DNA from: CAWBFD01 sp963788115
GTDB taxonomy: Bacteria > Actinomycetota > Thermoleophilia > Solirubrobacterales > 70-9
Direction of reading: 5' to 3'
NCBI GenBank assembly: GCA_963788115.1
Contig: CAWBFD010000004.1
Span: 2,140,117-2,204,116 of the forward strand
DNA length: 64,000 nucleotides
This document shows, piece after piece, positions 57,024-64,000 of the stretch. The notes under the pieces were generated by a model, which saw only the letters and a list, made by a program, of their open reading frames with translations, searched no databases and was not told the origin of the DNA. Position 1 is the first letter of the stretch, and each line of letters begins with the position of its first letter. Made by a program: the position numbers and the translations under genes.

Positions 57024-57524
57024 GTGGCACAGGCCGAGGCCTCGCAGGGGCTGCTCACGATTTACGACCGCGCGCTCCCGCAGGTCTATGGCTACCTCCT
57101 CGACCGCTGCGGCGATGTCGCCACCGCCGAGGACCTGACCTCCGAGACGTTCTTGGCCGCGGTTGCCGCGCCGCGGCCCAGCGACGTGTCGGTGCCGTGG
57201 CTCATCGGTGTCGCCCGGCACAAACTCGTCGACCACTGGCGGCGCCGGAGCCGTGACGAACGACTCCTCACCGAGGTCGCGGCCGAGACCGACAAGTTCG
57301 ACGACGGCTTCGAGTTCCATGCCGACCGGCTGCGTACCGCGGCCGTGCTCGAGCATCTCGGTGGGCATCACCGCGCCGCGCTGACCTTGCGCTATGTCGA
57401 CGGCCTGCCGGTTGCGGAAGTCGCCGACCTGCTGGGCCGCACGGTGCACGCGACCGAAGCACTCCTCGTACGCGCCCGCGCGGCCTTCCGAAAGGCCTAC
57501 GAGAAGGGAGACGACGATGTCTGA
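57024..57524 (+). CDS. ECF-type RNA polymerase sigma factor
   Basis: About 166 residues from GTG 57024 with GAGAGG upstream. Region 2 is LLTIYDRALPQVYGYLLDRC, then GDVATAEDLTSETFLAAVAA and VPWLIGVARHKLVDHWRRRS. Region 4 is LEHLGGHHRAALTLRYVDGL and PVAEVADLLGRTVHATEALL. No dedicated anti-sigma membrane protein follows. Instead the next gene, overlapping by eight bases, starts with an anti-sigma-like segment fused to VOC domains, a conserved actinobacterial pairing. Confidence 0.9.
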   Translation: MAQAEASQGLLTIYDRALPQVYGYLLDRCGDVATAEDLTSETFLAAVAAPRPSDVSVPWLIGVARHKLVDHWRRRSRDERLLTEVAAETDKFDDGFEFHADRLRTAAVLEHLGGHHRAALTLRYVDGLPVAEVADLLGRTVHATEALLVRARAAFRKAYEKGDDDV

Positions 57525-58378
57525 CGTTCGCGATCCCTTCGACGACCTCCGCCGCCCGGTGGTGCCGCTGGCACCCCGTCCCGAATTCGCCGCGTCCCTA
57601 CGGCGTCGCCTTCAGGAGGAGCTGAACATGACGGACACGATCACGACTCGACCGGTTCACGGTGATCTCGCGATGGTGCATCTCCGCGTCGACGATGCCG
57701 ATCGCGCGATCGCGTTCTTCGGTTCTCTGTTCGACTGGCAGGCCGAGCGGGTGCTGTTCGACGAGCACGTCAGTCACTACACGATCAACACCGCGATGAC
57801 GATCCGGCTGCTCGACGATCCGGACGCGCCGCCGATGGTGCCGAACTACGCGGTCGCGGATGTTCCCGCGGCCATCGCCGCGGTCGACGCGGCCGGCGGG
57901 CGCGTCACCGAAGCCGAACCCGCGCCCGACGGCGGCGGTTGGGCCCGCGGTGTCGACGACCAGGGCTTGCCGTGGCTGGCGTACCGTCCGGGTCGCCGCC
58001 ACGAACACGCGGCGCCGACCCGCCGGGCGACGGGTGAGGTCGGCTTGGTGTTCGTCCGGGCCGATGCCGCGACGGCGGAGTCGTTCTACGGCGCGGTGCT
58101 CGGCTGGGACTTCACGCGCGCGCATCCCGGCAGTTTCTACTTCGACACGGTCGAACGCGTCGGCGTCTTCGACGAGGCCGCCGCGTTCGGAACCGCGATC
58201 GAACCGTCCGCAACGCTGTACTTCAGTGTCGACGCGCTCGCGCCGGTCCTCGCGCGTATCGAGGAACTCGGTGGCACCGCCGGTGAGCCCGCACAAGACA
58301 TGGGCCCGTACTTCTACCGCGGTGTGCACCGACGACCAGGGCACGACCTTCGGCGTCATGTCGGCAGTGCTCGAGTAG
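57517..58378 (+). CDS. VOC-domain protein coupled to an ECF sigma factor (frameshifted near 58320)
   Basis: About 287 residues; ATG 57517 overlaps the sigma factor stop. The first 35 residues (DPFDDLRRPVVPLAPRPEFA, ASLRRRLQEEL) resemble the start of proteins translated with ECF sigma factors, and could contact the sigma factor. Two VOC modules follow: LAMVHLRVDDADRAIAFFGS with DWQAERVLFDEHVSHYTIN, and GLVFVRADAATAESFYGAVL with FYFDTVERVGVFDEAAA. After a break near 58320 the end is CTDDQGTTFGVMSAVLE. A ligand-sensing switch for the sigma factor is inferred. Confidence 0.82.
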
Positions 58379-58509
58379 CCGTCGCCGTGGCTACCGCGAC
58401 GTGTCGCTGGGCGGTGCGAGGCTGTCCCGCTTTCGGTTTCTCGCCGGCTTCGCTCACCGCTCGATCATGCAACGCCCGGAACCCGCGAACGCTGACCTCG
58501 GCGCTCGCG

Positions 58510-59900
58510 TCAGACGTTGCGGGGCAGGCGCACGCACATGACGGTCCCTGCTCGCGGACGACTCGATCGCGATTTGCCCGTGATGCCCGGTGACGATGAT
58601 GCGGCGGGAGATGTCGAGACCCAGACCGGAGCCCTTGCCGACTTCCTTCGTCGTGAAGAAGGGCTCGAAGGCGCGCGCCTGGACGTCGGGCGGCATGCCC
58701 GGCCCCGTATCGCCGATCTCGACGACGAGGTCGTCGCCGTCGACGCTCGTCGCGATGCGCAGCGTTCCGTTCCCATCCATCGCGTCGACGGCATTGTCGA
58801 TCAAGTTCGTCCACACCTGATTGAGCTCGGCGGGGTTCGCTCCGATCGTCGGGACGTCGGCGCGGTAGTCGCGTTCGATGGTGATGCCGTTCTGCAGCTT
58901 GTGGCGGAGCATGACGAGCGTGCTCTCGATCCCTTCGGTGACGTCGATCACCTGTTGCGACGCACGGTCGAGCTGCGAGTACGACTTCGCGACGTCCACG
59001 AGCGCCGAGATGCGGCCCGTCGCTTCCTTGACTTCGCCGACCAGCGCGCCGGTGGTGAGGGTTCCCGCGACCCATTCGAGGCCGGGCTCGAGCGTGGCGC
59101 CGTCGAGCACGTCGGCGGCGCGTTCGCACCAGTCGACCTCGACCCCGGCCGCGGCGAGCGCCGGACCGATGCGCCACGCATTGACGACGTCGTGGGCTTC
59201 GAGCCAGCCGATCAACGTCTCTTCACGGTCTGCGATCGCGAGCGGATCGAGGTTCGGACGAGCAACGACTCGATCTCGCGGCGGAGGTCGTCGACGGCGA
59301 CGAACTGCTCGGCCGTGAGCGACCGTTCGGCAAGCTGGCGGAGCGCAGCCCGCAGCGTGTCGGTTGCATCGCGCAGCGCCGGAAACCGCGCGCGGCGGCC
59401 GCGGCGGCGGGATTGTTGAGCTCGTGCGCCAAACCCGCGGCGATTTGGCCGAGCGCGATGAGGTGCTCGCGTTGCCGCGAGAGCGAGTCCATGTTGCGGA
59501 CCGTCTGGAAGAACCCTTCGATCAAGTGCACGCCGAAGGGGAACCACGCCCGCGTGAACCTTCCCAACGCTTCCGACGGGACGCGAAACATCGTGCCAGC
59601 ACTCGCACCTTGGCCGGTGGCGAGATAACTACTTTCGTCGTTCCAAGCTCGGAACCCGCCGGCCCACAGCCCGGGACGCTCCATCGTCATCATCACGACC
59701 GCTTCCTCGCGCCCCGCGCGGCGGACGAGGTCGACGCGCCCGTCGATCAACACCCACCAGTCGTCGGCGCTGTCGCCCTCGCGGAAGAGCACCTGGCCTT
59801 TCTCGAAGGGAACCGCTTCGCCGGCCGCGAGCAACTCGCCCAGCTGCTCGTCGCTCACGCCGTCGAACAGGAACAACCCTCGCAGATCTGCGATGTCCAT
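58510..59900 (-). CDS. CNB-domain sensor histidine kinase (three frameshifts)
   Basis: About 463 residues. ATG 59900 begins MDIADLRGLFLFDGVSDEQL, a cyclic-nucleotide-binding domain with PFEKGQVLFREGDSADDWWV. HLIEGFFQTVRNMDSLSRQR leads to the phosphoacceptor helix ALGQIAAGLAHELNNPAAA. After breaks near 59400 and 59250 come ALRQLAERSLTAEQFVAVDD, IGWLEAHDVVNAWRIGPALA and the ATPase motifs ANPAELNQVWTNLIDNAVDA (N-box), GDTGPGMPPDVQARAFEPFF and TTKEVGKGSGLGLDISRRII. A last break near 58560 precedes VMCVRLPRNV. The frame upstream is continuous with the reductase gene, so a fusion is possible. Confidence 0.85.
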
Positions 59901-61559
59901 CAGATGCGTCGCGAGGTAGCGGTGGACGAGATAGACCGACATCGCGCCCTCCCCGACGGCGCTCGCGACCCGTTTCATGGAGTCGAGGCGCACATCGCCC
60001 GCCGCGAACACGCCGGGCACGCTGGTTTCGAGGACGAACGGAATGCGTTGCAGCGGCCAGCGCGGATGCTCGTTACGCATCAGAAGGTCGGTGCCAGTGA
60101 TCACGAAGCCCTTGCTGTCGCGCGCGACGCCGTCGCCGAGCCAATCGGTGCGCGGCGAAGCGCCGATGTACACGAACAGCGAGTTCGTCGCGAGGTCTTC
60201 CTTCATATCCGCGCCGCGGTCGACAACGGTGATCTGCTCCAGGTGGCCGTCGCCGCGTCCGGCGACCACTTCGGTGTTCAGCCGGACGTCGATGTTCGCC
60301 GCGCCGGAGATGCGCTCGACGAGATACTTCGACATCGCTTGTTCCAGCGACTCGGAACGGACCAGCAGCGTGACGCGCCGGGCGAACGACGCGAGGTTGA
60401 GCGCCGCTTGGCCGGCCGAGTTGGCCGCGCCGACGACGTACACTTCTTCGTCCTTACAGAGGCGCGCCTCACTCGCGCCGGCGCCGTAGTAAACGCCGCG
60501 CCCGGTGTGCTCTTCGATCCCCGGGGCGTCGAGCAGCCGGTACGACACGCCGGTCGCGGCGAGTACGGTGCGGGTCTCGATCTCGACGTCGCCCGCGAGG
60601 TGCACAGCATGGATCGGCCCGCGCGACTCGAAGCGCACGACGTCGCGCGCCAGTACCATCTCCGCGCCGAAGCGCCGGGCTTGCGCCACGGCCCGATGCG
60701 TGAGGTCGGCGCCGGAGAGGCCCTTCGGGAACCCGAGGTAGTTCTCGATCGAGGCGCTCTGGCCGGCTTGGCCGCCGGGCGCTTCGCGCTCGATGACGAC
60801 GGTCCGCAGACCTTCCGACGCGCCGTACACCGCCGCCGCAAGACCGGCGGGCCCGCCGCCGACGATGCAGAGGTCGTACAACGGTTGCTCGGCGCGCGTC
60901 CGCAGGCCGAGCGTATCGGCGAGGTCGAGCGTCGACGGCGCACGCAACGGCTGCTCGTCGGGGATGAGCACGAGTGGGAGGTCTGCAGAGTTCGCTTCGG
61001 CCGCGTCGTGCAACCGCAGAGCTTCATCGTCGCGTTCGAGATCGAGCCATTGGTACGGCACGTGGTTGCGCGCGAGGAATGTCTTGATCTCGTGGCTACG
61101 GTCCGACCAGCGGTGGCCGACGACCCGCACGACGGTGTGGGCGGCGGGGTGGGCTTCCCGCCAGTCGTGCAACAGGTCGTCGACGACCGGGTAAAGGCGC
61201 TCCTCAGGCGGATCCCACGGCTTCAAGAAGTAATAGTCGAGCCCGATCTCGTTGATCGCCTTGATCGCGACGTCGGTGTCGGCGTACGCGGTGAGCAGCA
61301 CGAGCTTGGCGTCGGGCGCGTGCACGCGCGCCTGCTCGAGAAATGCGACGCCAGTCATTTCGGGCATGCGCTGATCGGAGAGGATGAGCGCGACCTCGCG
61401 GTCACGCAAGACGTACTCGGCCAACACCGTGAGCGCTTCGGCACCCGACGTCGAGCGAACGATTTGGAACTCGGCGCCGTACTGGCGCCGCAAGTCACGC
61501 GTGATCGCCTGCGAGACGGCAGGGTCGTCGTCGACCGTAAGAATTGTGGGCTTTGCCAC
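59900..61559 (-). CDS. Fused response regulator/thioredoxin reductase-like protein
   Basis: About 553 residues from GTG 61559. The receiver domain is TILTVDDDPAVSQAITRDLR, VALILSDQRMPEMTGVAFLE with the phospho-Asp, and KLVLLTAYADTDVAIKAINE. A linker with a thioredoxin-like half follows. The reductase part is LYDLCIVGGGPAGLAAAVYG, VIEREAPGGQAGQSASIENY, EVYVVGAANSAGQAALNLAS and GVFAAGDVRLDSMKRVASAV. The CxxC of thioredoxin reductases is not seen near the FAD part (QAGQSASIENY instead). The 3' end is continuous in frame with the CNB kinase; a TGATG overlap at 59898-59902 is the likely separate boundary. Confidence 0.88.
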
Positions 61560-61598
61560 GACGCGCGCCCGTCCCTTCGTGAGTTCGGGCCCGAGGTT

Positions 61599-61635
61599 AT
61601 CCCTGCACCCCCACGGTTCGCGGGGGTGCAGGGAT
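61599..61635. promoter_or_regulatory. 14-bp perfect inverted repeat in a divergent promoter region
   Basis: ATCCCTGCACCCCC at 61599-61612 and GGGGGTGCAGGGAT at 61622-61635 surround a 9-base loop. It lies between the response regulator-reductase (start 61559, minus) and the DUF protein (start 61651, plus). Either a strong operator or an RNA hairpin in a leader. A terminator is unlikely, because genes start on both sides. Confidence 0.6.
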
Positions 61636-61650
61636 GGGTACGCGAGGACG

Positions 61651-62002
61651 ATGGCGTCGTACTCCGTCAATCCGGCCGGTGTCAGGCACGCGAAGCAGCT
61701 CATCGACGCGCGGCGATACGTCCTGCGCAGCGAGTGGAACCAGGTGCAACCGTCGGCGGCGGCACAGAACGAGTACCTGGAGTCGCACTCGTGGAAGGAA
61801 TACGCGAGCTGGCATCTCGCGCTCACCGACGGCGCCAAGGACGAGACGAAGGCGCGGTACGCGTTCGCGTTCGGAGATTTTCGCCGCGTGCACCGCATGG
61901 GCCTGATCGCGTGCGTGTACCGCGCGGCCGAATGGGACCACAAGAAGGTCGAGCTCGCCGCGCATCGGCTCCTGCAGCGCCTCGATCGAGACGCGCAAGT
62001 AA
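61651..62002 (+). CDS. Conserved hypothetical protein of about 116 aa (DUF6582-like)
   Basis: ATG 61651 (ASYSVNPAGVRHAKQLIDAR). NEYLESHSWKEYASWHLALT, DGAKDETKARYAFAFGDFRR and VHRMGLIACVYRAAEWDHKK with LAAHRLLQRLDRD match a small family in actinobacteria and other bacteria that has no known activity. Read literally the frame runs into the next gene to 62250. A one-base error near 61995 would end it at TAA 62000-62002, the normal family length. His, Trp and Arg are unusually frequent. Confidence 0.78.
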
Positions 62003-62080
62003 TTCAGCTCGAGACGGAGAACACGTCGAGCCCGTCGCCGTCGAGGTTCCGCTCAGTCGTTCGTGGTGCAGAATCGCGGC

Positions 62081-62641
62081 ATGCCGGAAGCGCTGACGGT
62101 CAGAGTCGTGGCAACCGAGTACCTGAACGAGTCCGAGCGAGCGGCCATCGTCGCGGTGTGCATCGCCGCGCACGAGAACGAGGAGTTCGGCCGGATGTTC
62201 ACCCACTTCATCCGATCAGGCGGTCGTCACTTCTTGGCATATCGCGGTGACGAACTCGTCAGCCATGCGGTAGTGACGACGCGGTGGCTACAGCCCGAAG
62301 GCCAGCCCGAGATGAAGACGGCGTTCGTCGATGCCGTCTCGACACTCCCGGCCGCGCAGGGCCAAGGGTTCTCGAGTGCGACGATGCGCCGGCTCGGGGC
62401 CGAGATCGGCGACTATGAGATCGGCTGCCTGCAGACCGACCTCGTGGGCTTCTACGAACGGATGGGATGGGAGTTCTGGCGCGGCCCACTCGCCGGGCGC
62501 GGAGAGCACGGATTGATCCCGACGCCGGAGCAACGGGGTGTCATGGTGTTGCGTCTGCCGCAAACGCCACCGCTCGATCTCGACATGCCGTTGTCGATCG
62601 AAGCAGCAGCCCGATCGGATCTGGGAGTAAGTCACTCGTGA
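62081..62641 (+). CDS. GNAT acetyltransferase, AAC(2')-like
   Basis: 186 residues from ATG 62081. It has VATEYLNESERAAIVAVCIA, NEEFGRMFTHFIRSGGRHFL, AYRGDELVSHAVVTTRWLQP, TAFVDAVSTLPAAQGQGFSS and IGCLQTDLVGFYERMGWEFW with HGLIPTPEQRGVMVLRLP. This is the arrangement of aminoglycoside 2'-N-acetyltransferases of actinobacteria, usually intrinsic and of unknown natural substrate. Its stop overlaps the GTG of the next gene (GTGA), an aminoglycoside phosphotransferase-like protein, so they are coupled. Confidence 0.88.
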   Translation: MPEALTVRVVATEYLNESERAAIVAVCIAAHENEEFGRMFTHFIRSGGRHFLAYRGDELVSHAVVTTRWLQPEGQPEMKTAFVDAVSTLPAAQGQGFSSATMRRLGAEIGDYEIGCLQTDLVGFYERMGWEFWRGPLAGRGEHGLIPTPEQRGVMVLRLPQTPPLDLDMPLSIEAAARSDLGVSHS

Positions 62642-63655
62642 AGACGCGCGCCCGACGATCTCGACGACTCGACCATCGTCAGATGCCTTCACGTCGCGCA
62701 CGGGTTCGACATCGAGTCGCTCGCGCATTCCGCCGTCGGCTTCGGCAGCCACCACTGGCTGGCAACGGGACGCGGCGGCGAGATGTTGTTCGTCACAGTC
62801 GACGACTTGCATGCGAAGCGCCGCGACGCCGACGACACGACCGACGACGTGTTCCTGCGACTCGGCGCGGCGTTCAGAACGGCACACGTGCTGGAGAATG
62901 ACGCGCAGTTGGAGTTCGTCGTCGGTCCGATCGCGGCGCCCGACGGTACGACCCTGCAGCGGCTCACCGACCGGTTTTCGCTCGTCGTGCATCCGTTTCT
63001 CGCGGGAAAATCCGCGGGCGAAGGCGGCCGATACGACGCGGCCGAGGGTCCGCGCGCGGTCCTGACGTTGTTGGTCGAGCTGCACGGTGCCACTGCGGTC
63101 GCGGCTTCGCACGCACGGACGGACGATTTCGTCGTTCCTTGCCGAGACGCGTTGGGTCGCGCGTTGGCCGAGCTCGAGCGGCCGTGGAGAACCGGACCGT
63201 ACGCCGAGCCGGCCAGGGAATTGCTCGCCGCGCACGCCGCCGGTGTTCGCCGGCTGGTTGATCACTACGACCATTTGGTGGAAGCCGTAGCTCCGACGTT
63301 GGCGCGGGGTGTGATCACGCACGGCGAGCCGCATGCCAGCAACGTGATGCTGACTCCGAACGGCGCCCGGCTCGTCGACTGGGACACCGCGCTCGTTGCG
63401 CCGCCCGAGCGCGACCTCTGGATGCTCGCCGACGAGGACGACTCGGTGCTCCCGGCCTACACGGCCACGACTGGCGTCGAGATCGACGACCGTGCGCTCG
63501 ACCTGTATCGCCTCTGGTTCGACCTCGCGGAGATCGGTGGCTATCTCGCCCTGTTCCGGGAGACCCACGCCGAGACGGCCGACACCGCGGAGTCGTGGGT
63601 GAACCTCGTCGAGTTCCTCCAGCCGTCGCAACGGTGGCCGTCGGTCGCGGGCTGA
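62638..63655 (+). CDS. Aminoglycoside phosphotransferase (APH)-like protein (frameshifted near 62652)
   Basis: About 338 residues from GTG 62638. After the first codons a one-base break joins PDDLDDSTIVRCLHVAHGFD, ESLAHSAVGFGSHHWLATGR and LFVTVDDLHAKRRDADD. The kinase core has ITHGEPHASNVMLTPNGARL with the catalytic His-x-x-x-x-x-x-Asn loop (Glu in place of the usual Asp, HGEPH) and VDWDTALVAPPERDLWML. This is an APH/choline kinase-type fold. Phosphorylation of a small alcohol is likely; true antibiotic resistance is not shown. Coupled to the AAC(2')-like gene. Confidence 0.85.
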
Positions 63656-63659
63656 GGTG

Positions 63660-64000
63660 TTACAGCGCGTAGGTGCGCACCAAGCGGAGCACCGCGTCCG
63701 CGTCGGGGCCCTCGCCGACGAGACCTGTGCTCTCGGGTGCGACGCGGCGGGCCGCGACGTCGCAGAACTCGACCGCCGCGCCGCGAATCGTCGTGACGGC
63801 CGGTCCGTCCGGATCGAAGCGCCACTGATCGCCATTCGGTCCGGTCAGGTCGAGCGCGACCGGGCCGCTCATCGTCAGATCGGCCCGTTCGAACGCGTAG
63901 GGGAGCGTTCGCCACGCAAGGCGGGCGATGAAACGCAGCCGATCGGTGGGTAGGAGTTCGACGTCGAGCGCGGACGCGATGTCGCCGGTGTGGATCCAAC
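63660..64000 (-). CDS. Maleylpyruvate isomerase-like (MDMPI/mycothiol) protein, C-terminal part
   Basis: The gene runs off the right edge; only the last ~112 residues are seen. WIHTGDIASALDVELLPTDR and LRFIARLAWRTLPYAFERAD are the end of the MDMPI/DinB-like helical domain with its His. The C-terminal domain TMSGPVALDLTGPNGDQWRF and TIRGAAVEFCDVAARRVAPE is typical of mycothiol-dependent maleylpyruvate isomerase family proteins of actinobacteria. Intact frame in the visible part. It converges with the APH-like gene. Confidence 0.85.
   Translation of the reverse strand, partial: WIHTGDIASALDVELLPTDRLRFIARLAWRTLPYAFERADLTMSGPVALDLTGPNGDQWRFDPDGPAVTTIRGAAVEFCDVAARRVAPESTGLVGEGPDADAVLRLVRTYAL

Noticed and set aside
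59223..61943. A single 906-residue protein joining receiver, reductase, CNB and kinase parts
   Set aside because: Its first 128 residues precede the receiver without homology, and a TGATG start-stop overlap at 59898-59902 with the normal start of CNB kinases argues for two genes with a lost stop.

Overview
The window reads as chromosomal DNA of a high-GC actinobacterium, most likely Acidimicrobiia or a relative. The evidence is very high GC in third codon positions, frequent GTG starts, an F420-type luciferase-like oxidoreductase, a possibly F420-type flavoprotein, a mycothiol-type maleylpyruvate isomerase fold protein, an HxlR regulator, a stand-alone LigD-type primase and many acyl-CoA, SDR and amidohydrolase genes. 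No rRNA, tRNA, CRISPR array or insertion sequence was recognised. About 60 genes fill nearly all the DNA, and no gene-free gap exceeds 300 bases.

Layout. 1-14.1 kb: GlxA/AraC regulator fragment, PPOX flavoprotein, ASCH protein, MMPL exporter, PhyH dioxygenase, acetyltransferase, F420 oxidoreductase with HxlR regulator, acyl-CoA dehydrogenase, SDR, HSL-type esterase, CYTH protein, DUF1028 protein, GYD protein and CorA. 14.1-28.5 kb: aldolase, GntR/FCD regulator and amino-acid-hydroxylase-like 2OG oxygenase with a palindromic operator candidate; PEP-utilising enzyme followed by two membrane proteins; VOC proteins; enoyl-CoA hydratase; DinB; a large wHTH-ATPase regulator; MEDS/HATPase anti-sigma protein; amidohydrolase and SDR.

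28.5-43.6 kb (minus strand) is the most unusual part: a tightly packed run of twelve genes, several joined by ATGA overlaps. In transcription order: two membrane-anchored Hsp70-ATPase proteins, an NlpC/P60-like protein lacking the catalytic Cys, a coiled-coil protein, an LpqN-like protein, a beta-rich protein, a Gly-rich tandem-repeat protein, two dynamin-like GTPases, two more coiled-coil paralogues and a TSP3-type calcium-binding-repeat protein. A divergent AAA/TPR regulator (43642-46827) shares its upstream region, which holds a perfect inverted repeat. The tandem dynamins with a Gly-rich partner recall the mycobacterial iniBAC envelope-stress locus, but this set is much larger. I infer an envelope remodelling or envelope stress machine in which Hsp70-type ATPases are coupled to dynamins.

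46.8-64 kb: LigD-type primase, Abhydrolase_10-like hydrolase, methyltransferase, HNH/DUF222 protein, esterase, PPOX protein, CNB protein, metallophosphoesterase, Baeyer-Villiger monooxygenase, SDR, SRPBCC, ECF sigma with VOC partner, a redox/two-component module (response regulator-thioredoxin reductase plus CNB-histidine kinase), a DUF protein, AAC(2')-like and APH-like enzymes, and a maleylpyruvate-isomerase-fold protein cut by the window edge.

Caution: about 40 genes-in-pieces are explained by single-base frame changes, often at GC-dinucleotide or homopolymer runs, and the protein continues perfectly in the next frame. This looks like uncorrected sequencing error, not pseudogenisation, so I annotate such genes across the break and give the approximate break position.
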